Assembly: GCA_031295725.1 (NCBI GenBank)
Contig: JAUMNV010000152.1
Span: forward strand, 1-15,400
Reading direction: 5' to 3'
Source: Collinsella sp.
GTDB taxonomy: Bacteria > Actinomycetota > Coriobacteriia > Coriobacteriales > Coriobacteriaceae
Length of the DNA stretch: 15,400 nucleotides
Position 1 is the stretch's first letter. Every line of letters starts with the position of its first letter. Below are positions 5,771 through 12,612 of the stretch, one piece after another. A program made the translations under genes and the position numbers. The notes beneath the pieces were generated by a model. That model was not told the DNA's origin, searched no databases, and was given only the letters and a program-made list of their open reading frames with translations.

Positions 5771-6412
5771 CTACATCATCCCGCCTGCTCCCAGCAGCGG
5801 GCCCAATATGGACAGAAGCAACGCCGGCAAGATGAGCGTGCCGGTGGGAATCAGCAGCTTGACCGGCGCGCGCTCGATCTCGCGCTCGACCGCGGCGCGA
5901 TGGGCCGCGCGAATCTCGCGACTTTGAGCCGCCAGTGTCTCGGCAAGCGGGGCACCGAGGGCAAGCGCCTGCCCCGCTGTGATGGCAAAGGTCTCGAGCG
6001 CCCGCACATCCAGGTCGCGCGCGGCCGCCAGGAGCTCGTCCTCGCGCGTCCCCACGCCCACCTGCCACGCCATGCAGGCTCGCTCAAGGCGGAGCGCTAA
6101 CGTCGATCGGCGATTGGCGCAAAAAACCTCAAGCGCCGCATCGAACGAAAGGCCAGCCGAAAGCCCCAGACGCACCACGTCGATCATCTCGGACACCTCG
6201 CCAAGCGACACCTGCGCCGTACCACCCGTGCCGAGCATGCCTTTCAACCGTGCTGTCAGGGCATCGGTTACCGATTGGGCGGCCGCAACAACCAGCAGCG
6301 CCTCGTGTTTGCAGACCTGGGCGATCTCGCGTGCGTCCGCACGCTCCAAACCCGTCGCGACAAACACGCTGAACACGCACAGGCACGCCGCGGCCCCGAC
6401 CAGGGCGCTCAT
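5771..6412 (-). CDS. tadC: TadC-like inner-membrane platform protein
   Basis: The 213-residue protein has an N-terminal hydrophobic stretch (1-20) and a type II secretion F domain (about 72-205): GEVSEMIDVVRLGLSAGLSFDAALEVF, then REDELLAAARDLDVRALETFAITAGQALALGAPLAETL, then a C-terminal membrane segment (185-208). Together with TadB it forms the membrane platform on which the TadA ATPase acts. The start ATG at 6412 overlaps the tadB stop as ATGA; the reading frame upstream lies inside tadB. It is somewhat short compared with typical TadC (about 280-320) but has the core domain. Confidence 0.88.
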   Translation of the reverse strand: MSALVGAAACLCVFSVFVATGLERADAREIAQVCKHEALLVVAAAQSVTDALTARLKGMLGTGGTAQVSLGEVSEMIDVVRLGLSAGLSFDAALEVFCANRRSTLALRLERACMAWQVGVGTREDELLAAARDLDVRALETFAITAGQALALGAPLAETLAAQSREIRAAHRAAVEREIERAPVKLLIPTGTLILPALLLSILGPLLGAGGMM

Positions 6413-7335
6413 AGCTCCACCCGCATAATGCGCCGGATGACCACCAGGGCGACGGCGTTGAGAGCAAGTCCCAGCACCACGGCACCGGCACCCGCCGGCG
6501 TTGCAAGGCCGCGGCGAAAATCGGCCGAAAGCAGCACCAGCACCGCGCACATACCCGCCGGCATCGCCGAGACCATGTGTGCCGACATACGAGCCTGCGA
6601 TGTCTTGACGTCCAAGCGGCGCTTGAGCTCAATGCGCTCCCCCACCATGCTCGACGCCTCGGATAACAGGTCGGCGAGCGGGGCACCGGTTCGCTGCGAC
6701 ACCTTGAGCGCCAAAGTGACAAGCGAAAGGCCGGGGGCATCGATACGGTCGAGTAGGTCATCCAACGCATCAGTCGCCGAGACGCCGCAGTCGATCGCCG
6801 CCGCCACGCGCAAAAACTCGGTATGCACCGGCTCTTGCGCGTGAGTTCCCACAAACCTCATGCCCTGGGCCAGCGAATGGCCCGAGGCGAGCGACATGGA
6901 GAGCGCCGTAAAGGCCTCGGGCATGGCTTCTTCCACATCGTGTTGCTCGCGGCGACGGTCGAAGGTGTCGCGAGCGGCGCCCACGCCAAACGGCGCGAGC
7001 AGCCCCAGGACAAAGCCGATAGGCGACAGCGATACGACAGCCAGGGCAATGCCGCAGGCGCCACTCGACAGTAGCAAGCATGCCAGGCGCGCCTCATCAT
7101 CTTCGATGACAAGGCCAAGGCGATGTGCTGGAATCAGCAGCGCCCAGGAGCGGGCAGTCTTTTTTAGCAGGTCGTTTTCTACCAGCTCGCGCGGCAGTTT
7201 CTCGGCCACCGACTCAAGCGTATGACGGGCCAGCTCCGCCGGCGGCACGCGCGGCGCACGAGGCTCCGCCCCGCACGCCACCGCGGCAGAAAGCCCCGTC
7301 AAACCCCCTACGACGAGGGACACAACGATCTCCAC
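6409..7335 (-). CDS. tadB: TadB-like inner-membrane platform protein
   Basis: The 308-residue protein has an N-terminal TM (2-20), two central hydrophobic segments (about 84-118), a T2SF domain (about 133-260) with EEAMPEAFTALSMSLASGHSLAQGM and QRTGAPLADLLSEASSMVGERIELKRRLDVKTSQARMSA split over the region, and a C-terminal TM (283-300). This is the TadB layout. The start is GTG at 7335, with AGGAGGTGG four to five bases upstream. It overlaps the end of tadA by 28 bases. Confidence 0.9.
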   Translation of the reverse strand: MEIVVSLVVGGLTGLSAAVACGAEPRAPRVPPAELARHTLESVAEKLPRELVENDLLKKTARSWALLIPAHRLGLVIEDDEARLACLLLSSGACGIALAVVSLSPIGFVLGLLAPFGVGAARDTFDRRREQHDVEEAMPEAFTALSMSLASGHSLAQGMRFVGTHAQEPVHTEFLRVAAAIDCGVSATDALDDLLDRIDAPGLSLVTLALKVSQRTGAPLADLLSEASSMVGERIELKRRLDVKTSQARMSAHMVSAMPAGMCAVLVLLSADFRRGLATPAGAGAVVLGLALNAVALVVIRRIMRVEL

Positions 7336-8636
7336 TCGTCCACCTCCTCTTGCGTGAGCGTTCCCGAGCGCAGGCCCTCTGCGATAAACGGAGGCTCGCG
7401 ATCGAGTGTCCAGGTGCGCATGGCGGCATCGAACGTCACGTAGCGCTCAAGCTCCACGCCGCCCGACGCGCCGCGCCGCACCCCCGAATAGGAAGACACG
7501 AAACGCCTGCCGTCCGCATGGCGCTCAGACATCACGATGCCGTCGAGCGCCATGGCGATCTGCTCCTCGATAAGCTCGCTCGGCAGATCGATGCCATAGC
7601 GCGCAAGCAGCGTCAGACGCACCACGGTCTCCTGTTCGGTGCCCGCATGAAGCGTGGTGAGCGACCCATCATGTCCGGTGTTCATGGCCTGCAACATGTC
7701 GCAGCATTCCGCGCCGCGCACCTCGCCCACCACAATACGGTCGGGACGCATGCGCAGGGCGTTGGTCACCAGGTCGCGGATTGTCACCGCGCCCTCGCCC
7801 TCAATTGAAGCCTCGCGTGCCTCCAGGCGAACCACATGCGGGTGATGCGCAAACTTGAGCTCAGCGGAGTCCTCGATCGTCACGATGCGCTCGCCGGTGG
7901 ATATCTCGCACGACAGCGCGTTGAGCAGCGTGGTCTTGCCCGATCCCGTGCCACCCGCAACCGCCAGATCCTGACGCAGCGATACCGCACACGACAGCAG
8001 CTGCGCATACCAAAGCGGCAACGACCCCAGGCCCACAAGCTCGTCCAGCGAACAGATGCGGTCTGAAAACTTACGGATGGTGAGGATTGGCCCATCGATC
8101 GCCACAGGCGGAATCACCGCGTTGACGCGATAGCCCGTCTTGAGGCGAGCGTTGACGATGGGGCTGCGCTCGTCGATGCGCCTGCCCAGCGGCGAGATGA
8201 TGCGGTCGATGAGCACGCGGATTTGCTCATCGTCCTCAAACGCATGCTCGATGGGATATAAGACGCCGCCGCGCTCAAAGAAAGCCGATCGGCAGCCGTT
8301 GACCATGATCTCGGTGACGGTGTCGTCCTCGATGAGCGGCTGCAGCGGGCCCAGGCCCACCACGTCGTCCAGGATCTCATCGATGATGGTCTCGCGCTCG
8401 GGCGTCGCCAGGTCGGTCGCCTCCTCCACGTTGAGCGCCGCCTCCACCGCAGGACGCAATTCCGAGCGGGCGCGCGCCGGATCGATGTATGCGCTGATAC
8501 GCGCCACCTCGTCATAGCCCATGCGGTCCATCACGGCGCGCTTGGTGCGGCGCTTGACGGCACGGTGGCGCCCTGCGTCAACAGGCACTGTCGCCGCGGC
8601 CGCGCCGGCCGCCTTAATCCTTGTTTGCAAGCTCAT
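7308..8636 (-). CDS. tadA: TadA/CpaF-type assembly ATPase
   Basis: This 442-residue secretion ATPase drives Tad pilus assembly on the cytoplasmic side. Residues 80-200 form the N-terminal domain (DDTVTEIMVNG, RIDERSPIVNARL). The motor domain has Walker A GGTGSGKT (228-235), an Asp box TIEDSAEL (253-260), Walker B-type RIVVGEVRG (300-308) and a His box GHDGSLTTLHA (321-331). All key residues are present, so it should be active. ATG at 8636 overlaps the tadZ stop as ATGA. Confidence 0.96.
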   Translation of the reverse strand: MSLQTRIKAAGAAAATVPVDAGRHRAVKRRTKRAVMDRMGYDEVARISAYIDPARARSELRPAVEAALNVEEATDLATPERETIIDEILDDVVGLGPLQPLIEDDTVTEIMVNGCRSAFFERGGVLYPIEHAFEDDEQIRVLIDRIISPLGRRIDERSPIVNARLKTGYRVNAVIPPVAIDGPILTIRKFSDRICSLDELVGLGSLPLWYAQLLSCAVSLRQDLAVAGGTGSGKTTLLNALSCEISTGERIVTIEDSAELKFAHHPHVVRLEAREASIEGEGAVTIRDLVTNALRMRPDRIVVGEVRGAECCDMLQAMNTGHDGSLTTLHAGTEQETVVRLTLLARYGIDLPSELIEEQIAMALDGIVMSERHADGRRFVSSYSGVRRGASGGVELERYVTFDAAMRTWTLDREPPFIAEGLRSGTLTQEEVDEWRSLCPSS

Positions 8637-10276
8637 CGCGAATCACCCTCGCGCGACCAGGGAAGACGGATGCGCGGGCGCTCGGTGCGCGTCGCGCGGT
8701 CGGTGACCATGTCACTCCAGGGACCGATGGCGCAGCCCAGCTCCACGAGCATCTCGCGCGTGGCTTCGCGCACGCTGGTGGCAAAAGCGCTGGTCTGGCC
8801 CACCGCTTCGTCAGCACGGCCGAATGCCATGAGCGCCGCCAAGTCCTGCCCGCCGTCGGCGATGCGGATCTTGGAGCTTAACGCACAGGTAATCTCAAAG
8901 CGCATGGCGACATCCTCGTCGGCGCCGCGCGCGCCAAACCGGTTGAACACGGCGCTCATGCGCGTACGTGGCACGCCCACACGGCTCGCCAGCTCGATGA
9001 CGCGTGCCGCGGACGTCGCAGACGACACCGATGGATCGCCCACGACCAGGCAGCGGTCGCTTGCCGCCACTGCGGCCGCCACGGCGTCGCCCCAAAAGAC
9101 CGAGGTGTCGACAAGAACCACGTCGGATTCACGGCGCAAGACGTCTAGCAGCAGCTCCACCGGACGTGCCATGAGCTCGGCCTGTTCGGGCGCGGCGACC
9201 GGACCCCAAAGCGTAACGCCCGGGGCCACGCGCATCGAGGCGGCCACGATGTCCGACTCGGCAAGTGCGCCCGCAGCCGATGACTCGATAAGCGTCGCCA
9301 TGTCGTGCGGGGTATCGGCACCCAACAGGTCGTAGAGGTTTCCAAACATCAGGTCCAAGTCGAGCACGGCGGCACGCAGGCCCAGCAGCGACGCCGCGTG
9401 CGCCATGGTGGCGACGATCGTCGACTTGCCGCAACCGCCCGAACCCGAGACGGCGCAGACAACCGGGGCTCGATGCGACGAGGCGGCATCCGCCGGCGGC
9501 GTGGGGGCAGGCGGCGCCGACACGGGCGGCAACGTTCCCGTCTCCCCGGCAGCGCTCATATGCTGCGCCCAAGCCGGCATGGCAGGTTGCTCGGCCCGCG
9601 GGGCCGAGTCTGGAGACTTCACGGCCGCATCGGCACGAATATTGTCGTTCCCAGCAAGCCCCTCAACCTCGTCGAGCTCATCGACCAGGCTCACGCCATG
9701 CACGTATCCCATATCTACAGCCAGAAGCTCCTCGCCATACGGCACCGGCTCTCCGGCATCATCGTATGCAAGGGGATCCCGGGGGCACCGACCATGCTCG
9801 GCTTCCGCTTTTCCACAATCATCAACACGCGGGCCTCTTGTAGCGCGAGGCGCCCCGGGTTCCCTATCAACAAAAGCATCGGGCTCAATCGTCAGACACC
9901 GGTCGTAATCAACCGTTCCCTCGCCCGCGCGCCCGTTGCCGCATATGCTGCGCGCAGCGATAACCTCGGTCGCCCCCGCGCGAAACAGCCCCTCGATATC
10001 CGAAGGATCGAGCGTCTCTATCAGTACGACCACGCGGCTCACACGGCCCTCGGCCGTCAGGCGTGCAACAGTCTTTCGCACGTCTTCGGCATCGAACAGG
10101 GCTGCCGCGATAATCGCCGCCCCGCGACGCGACGGAAACGCCCGCGCCATGGACACCAGCCCATCCAGGTCGCCTACGCGAAGCACCTGCGCGCCCGCAT
10201 CGCGACCCTCGACTTCCCGCTGCAGCAATCCGTAATCACCACACGCGCAGCATGCAAGCCAGATCGCCTTCATCAC
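8633..10276 (-). CDS. tadZ: TadZ/CpaE-like localisation ATPase
   Basis: The 547-residue protein has an N-terminal receiver-like domain (about 1-110, RVVVLIETLDPSDIEGLFRA...GATEVIAA), a long variable linker (about 115-270) ending in a Pro/Ala-rich stretch, and a ParA/MinD-type ATPase domain. The P-loop is SGSGGCGKST (277-286), followed by VLDLDLMFGNLYDLLG (304-319) and VVLVDTSVFW. The first Lys of the usual KGGxGK deviant Walker A is replaced by Ser-Gly, although the catalytic-loop K284 is present. TadZ directs the pilus machine to its site in the cell. The GTG at 10276 overlaps the upstream stop as GTGA; an ATG follows directly. GGAGG lies six bases upstream. Confidence 0.92.
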   Translation of the reverse strand: MMKAIWLACCACGDYGLLQREVEGRDAGAQVLRVGDLDGLVSMARAFPSRRGAAIIAAALFDAEDVRKTVARLTAEGRVSRVVVLIETLDPSDIEGLFRAGATEVIAARSICGNGRAGEGTVDYDRCLTIEPDAFVDREPGAPRATRGPRVDDCGKAEAEHGRCPRDPLAYDDAGEPVPYGEELLAVDMGYVHGVSLVDELDEVEGLAGNDNIRADAAVKSPDSAPRAEQPAMPAWAQHMSAAGETGTLPPVSAPPAPTPPADAASSHRAPVVCAVSGSGGCGKSTIVATMAHAASLLGLRAAVLDLDLMFGNLYDLLGADTPHDMATLIESSAAGALAESDIVAASMRVAPGVTLWGPVAAPEQAELMARPVELLLDVLRRESDVVLVDTSVFWGDAVAAAVAASDRCLVVGDPSVSSATSAARVIELASRVGVPRTRMSAVFNRFGARGADEDVAMRFEITCALSSKIRIADGGQDLAALMAFGRADEAVGQTSAFATSVREATREMLVELGCAIGPWSDMVTDRATRTERPRIRLPWSREGDSR

Positions 10277-10932
10277 TCGTCGCCTCCGCTCTTTTTGCCG
10301 CGCACCGTGGCGGGAATCGTCAAACTGACCGTCCCCTTGCCCGAGGCCCCCAGCAATTCCTTAACGTCTTCGGGGTCGGCCGCCAGCGTCACCCATTCGA
10401 TCTTGCCTTCGCGCGTGGCGCCGGCCACTTCGCTGGTATCGATCACGCGCGCGCCGCACAGCCGATCGGTCACGCCATCTTTTTGCACGTACACGTCCAC
10501 ATAGCTGCCCACGCCCGTGGCGCCGCCGACCGAGTGCTCGGCATCGACCGCCACCGAAACGGCGACCTTGCCTTTGGGCACCTCGAGCGTGTGGGTTTCG
10601 GCCTTGGTGTAGACATCGCAAATCACGGCATTTTTAGGGATGCGTGAGGTCGTCACGTCGCCGCGCACCTGGCGCAACTCGGTCGCCGCATCGCGCGGCA
10701 GTAGGCTCGCCAGCCATTCCTGGGTTATGACATTGGTCTCGTCGAGGGTCTCGCCCACATCGATATCACGCGCCGCGACGCACACCTCGACGCGATCGCC
10801 GCCATACTTGGCCAGCGTCTCGGCCTGGACCTGCTCAGCCTGCGAGCGAATCGACGATGCGTAGACCATGCAGAGCAGCGCGGCGAGCACACCCGCGATT
10901 AGACTGATGGCGATGCGTTTGCTCTTGTTCAC
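10273..10932 (-). CDS. cpaB: CpaB/RcpC-like SAF domain protein
   Basis: The 219-residue protein has an N-terminal TM anchor (about 7-25), a SAF domain (48-110: VEVCVAARDIDVGETLDETNVIT) and an RcpC-type C-terminal domain (about 118-208: VAVSVAVDAEHSVGGATGVG, SYVDVYVQKDG, VSLTIPATV). CpaB/RcpC proteins act in the envelope during Tad pilus assembly. In Gram-positive cells with no outer-membrane secretin its role is less clear. The GTG at 10932 is chosen because AGGAG lies five bases upstream; the ATG at 10947 has no ribosome site. It is the first gene of the operon. Confidence 0.88.
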   Translation of the reverse strand: MNKSKRIAISLIAGVLAALLCMVYASSIRSQAEQVQAETLAKYGGDRVEVCVAARDIDVGETLDETNVITQEWLASLLPRDAATELRQVRGDVTTSRIPKNAVICDVYTKAETHTLEVPKGKVAVSVAVDAEHSVGGATGVGSYVDVYVQKDGVTDRLCGARVIDTSEVAGATREGKIEWVTLAADPEDVKELLGASGKGTVSLTIPATVRGKKSGGDE

Positions 10933-11006
10933 GGCCGCTCCTCTCATGGCAGTGCCGGGCGAATGCCCGTACCACCATTGTCTGGGCGGTCAGAGTGCAA
11001 AGCGGC

Positions 11007-11106
11007 GCAATTGCGATTTTGGTATTACGTGTCAAACCAATTGCTGACCAAAAGCTGACCAGCCCGTCAAGCTCGTGGCAAGGTTTTGGTCAGCACGTCA
11101 GCAAAA
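11007..11106 (-). promoter_or_regulatory. Regulatory region of the Tad operon with repeated GCTGACC motifs
   Basis: A perfect inverted repeat TGCTGACCAAAA (11042-11053) and TTTTGGTCAGCA (11084-11095) is 30 bases apart. It is joined by another GCTGACC (11054-11060) and a GTCAGC (11098-11102 plus flanking CG). On the minus strand TTGACA (11030-11035) could be a -35, but the -10 region 17 bases on is poor (AATTGC). An alternative is TTGGTC with TAATAC (11022-11027). The transcription start would lie roughly 50-100 bases before the GTG at 10932. The repeated motif looks like a regulator binding site; the regulator is unknown. Confidence 0.5.
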
Positions 11107-11131
11107 CGCACGTTTAGGGGCGCATCGGCAA

Positions 11132-11167
11132 TAAAAAAGCCGCCTCCCGTACCATTGGGAGACGGCT
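11132..11167 (-). terminator. Rho-independent terminator after rsgA
   Basis: On the minus strand AGCCGTCTCCC and GGGAGGCGGCT pair (one mismatch) around an eight-base loop, followed by TTTTTTAT. It lies 17 bases after the rsgA stop and separates it from the Tad operon. Confidence 0.92.
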
Positions 11168-11184
11168 GTCATAGGTAGATTCAA

Positions 11185-12369
11185 TTACAGATGGACATCG
11201 GGATCGAGCATCTGAGCACTCACACGCATGGATGACGCCAGGTTTTGGAACGTCTCCAGGCGCAGGCTGTCGATTTGCCCGGCATCCTCGGCCTCGCGAA
11301 CGGCGCAGCCCGGTTCGTGGGTATGCGTGCAGTCGCCAAACCGGCACGCACGCGACGCCTCGACGATCTCGGGAAACGCGCGTGCCAAGCCCCGCTCATG
11401 CCCCACGAGCGGCAGACTGCGCAGGCCCGGCGCGTCAGCAATAACGCCGGCTTCGCCCGGCAGCGCCACCATCACGCGCGCGACCGTGGTGTGGCGACCC
11501 TGGTCATCGCGCTCACGTACGCCGCCGGTCGCCAACGTATCGTGACCCAGCAGCGCGTTGAGCAGCGTCGACTTGCCAGCACCCGATTCACCCAAGATCA
11601 TGGCGCAGCTCCCGGCGGGCACGCAGGCGCGCACCTCGTCCAGGCCACGACCCTCGGCAGAGGACGTCACGATCACGCGCACGTCCGGACCCACCAAGCG
11701 GTGCACACGGTCCAGATCGCGCTCGAGCTCATCGGCGTCGCAGCGGTCGGCCTTGGTGAGTACCACCACCGGCTCGGCATCGCAGTCGAGTGCCAACACC
11801 AGCGAGCGCGCCACGCGGTCGAGCAGTACCTCGCCGGCGCCGAGCGCCTGCACGATCAGCACGCTATCCACGTTGGAGCAAAGCACCTGACGCTCGCCGC
11901 GAGCGCGTCCGCGCCAGCGCTCAAAACTCGTGCGGCGTGGCAGCACGCACTCGATCACGCCCATGTTGTGCCCGGGCGCACGACGCACCGCCACGCGGTC
12001 GCCCACGGCGGGCAGCAGAACCTCGTCCTCGCCACGCGACTTGGCAAACCCCACGGCATGCTCGGCACGAAAGGTGTCATCGGCAGTCGCCACCAGCGGA
12101 AACCCACGATCCAGGCGCACCACGGCACCAAGCTGCATCTGCTCGGGCTCCTCGGCCCGAGCACAATAATCATCGAAGGCAGCCCGCTGAGCATCATCGA
12201 CCGGCAGATCGTCGAACGCCGGAACATCCTGCAGCGCATCGAGTCCCGGCACGCTTGCCAGCAGCTCCTCGGCAGACGCGGGAGCTTCGGTCGCAAGCTT
12301 CCGACGACGATCGCGCTTAGCCCGCGCCCCCGTCGTCTTTTTCTTCGCCTTAGCCTTCGCCTTGCCCAC
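11185..12369 (-). CDS. rsgA: Ribosome small-subunit-dependent GTPase RsgA
   Basis: RsgA is a circularly permuted GTPase that assists 30S ribosome maturation. The 394-residue protein has an OB-fold (about 80-160), then the permuted G motifs: G4 TKAD (205-208), G5-type TSSAEG (235-240), G1 GESGAGKST (260-268), G2 GRHTTV (291-296), G3 DAPG (312-315). A zinc site follows (C342, C347, H349, C355). Usual length is about 300; this protein has an N-terminal extension of about 75 residues, starting with a Lys/Arg-rich segment likely to bind RNA. The GTG at 12369 is supported by GGGAGG five bases upstream; the longer frame upstream includes non-coding sequence and a terminator. Confidence 0.95.
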   Translation of the reverse strand: MGKAKAKAKKKTTGARAKRDRRRKLATEAPASAEELLASVPGLDALQDVPAFDDLPVDDAQRAAFDDYCARAEEPEQMQLGAVVRLDRGFPLVATADDTFRAEHAVGFAKSRGEDEVLLPAVGDRVAVRRAPGHNMGVIECVLPRRTSFERWRGRARGERQVLCSNVDSVLIVQALGAGEVLLDRVARSLVLALDCDAEPVVVLTKADRCDADELERDLDRVHRLVGPDVRVIVTSSAEGRGLDEVRACVPAGSCAMILGESGAGKSTLLNALLGHDTLATGGVRERDDQGRHTTVARVMVALPGEAGVIADAPGLRSLPLVGHERGLARAFPEIVEASRACRFGDCTHTHEPGCAVREAEDAGQIDSLRLETFQNLASSMRVSAQMLDPDVHL

Positions 12370-12407
12370 AAGCGCCTCCCAGCACCACAAATCACAACTG
12401 AGCAGGT

Positions 12408-12435
12408 ATTTTACCCACAAAAAAGAGCTGGTCGA
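12408..12435 (-). promoter_or_regulatory. Candidate rsgA promoter overlapping the ATPase terminator
   Basis: On the minus strand TAAAAT (12408-12413) resembles a -10 and TCGACC (12430-12435), 16 bases upstream, a -35. The -35 lies inside the hairpin of the ATPase terminator. Transcription would start near 12401, about 30 bases before the GTG of rsgA. The -35 is only a partial match. Confidence 0.45.
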
Positions 12436-12454
12436 GCAAACGCTCGACCAGCTC
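12419..12454 (-). terminator. Rho-independent terminator downstream of the cation ATPase
   Basis: A perfect 13-bp stem GAGCTGGTCGAGC/GCTCGACCAGCTC (12425-12437 with 12442-12454) with a four-base loop is followed on the minus strand by TTTTTTG. It lies about 160 bases past the ATPase stop codon, with a long palindrome between. Confidence 0.92.
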
Positions 12455-12513
12455 ACATACTTTCCCTTAGCCCTTTTCATCCGCGCGGGAGAAAAGCCAG
12501 CAAGGATACCGCA

Positions 12514-12601
12514 GGGCCCGCCCCGGAAGCCCTTTCTCCCGAACGATCCCGCAGCGCGAAGCGCGAGGACCAGTGAGGGAGAAAGGGCGTGGGGCGGGCC
12601 C
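12514..12601. repeat. Long two-part inverted repeat downstream of ATPase gene
   Basis: The arms GGGCCCGCCCC (12514-12524) and GGGGCGGGCCC (12591-12601) pair perfectly, as do GCCCTTTCTCCC (12529-12540) and GGGAGAAAGGGC (12577-12588). They are separated by a small internal loop (GGAA opposite GT). The 36-base apical region contains a further GCGC-GAA-GCGC hairpin. It begins 11 bases after the ATPase stop. There is no T-tract, so it is not a typical terminator; it may protect the mRNA 3' end or be a dispersed palindromic element. Confidence 0.85.
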
Positions 12602-12612
12602 GGACGAGAGCG

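Noticed and set aside
9305..10504. Plus-strand open frame opposite tadZ and cpaB
   Set aside because: It spans two real genes in the other strand and shows Arg/His-rich shadow composition.
11245..12576. Plus-strand open frame of 443 codons opposite rsgA
   Set aside because: rsgA is fully supported by GTPase and zinc motifs; the opposing frame crosses a terminator and has no recognisable domain.
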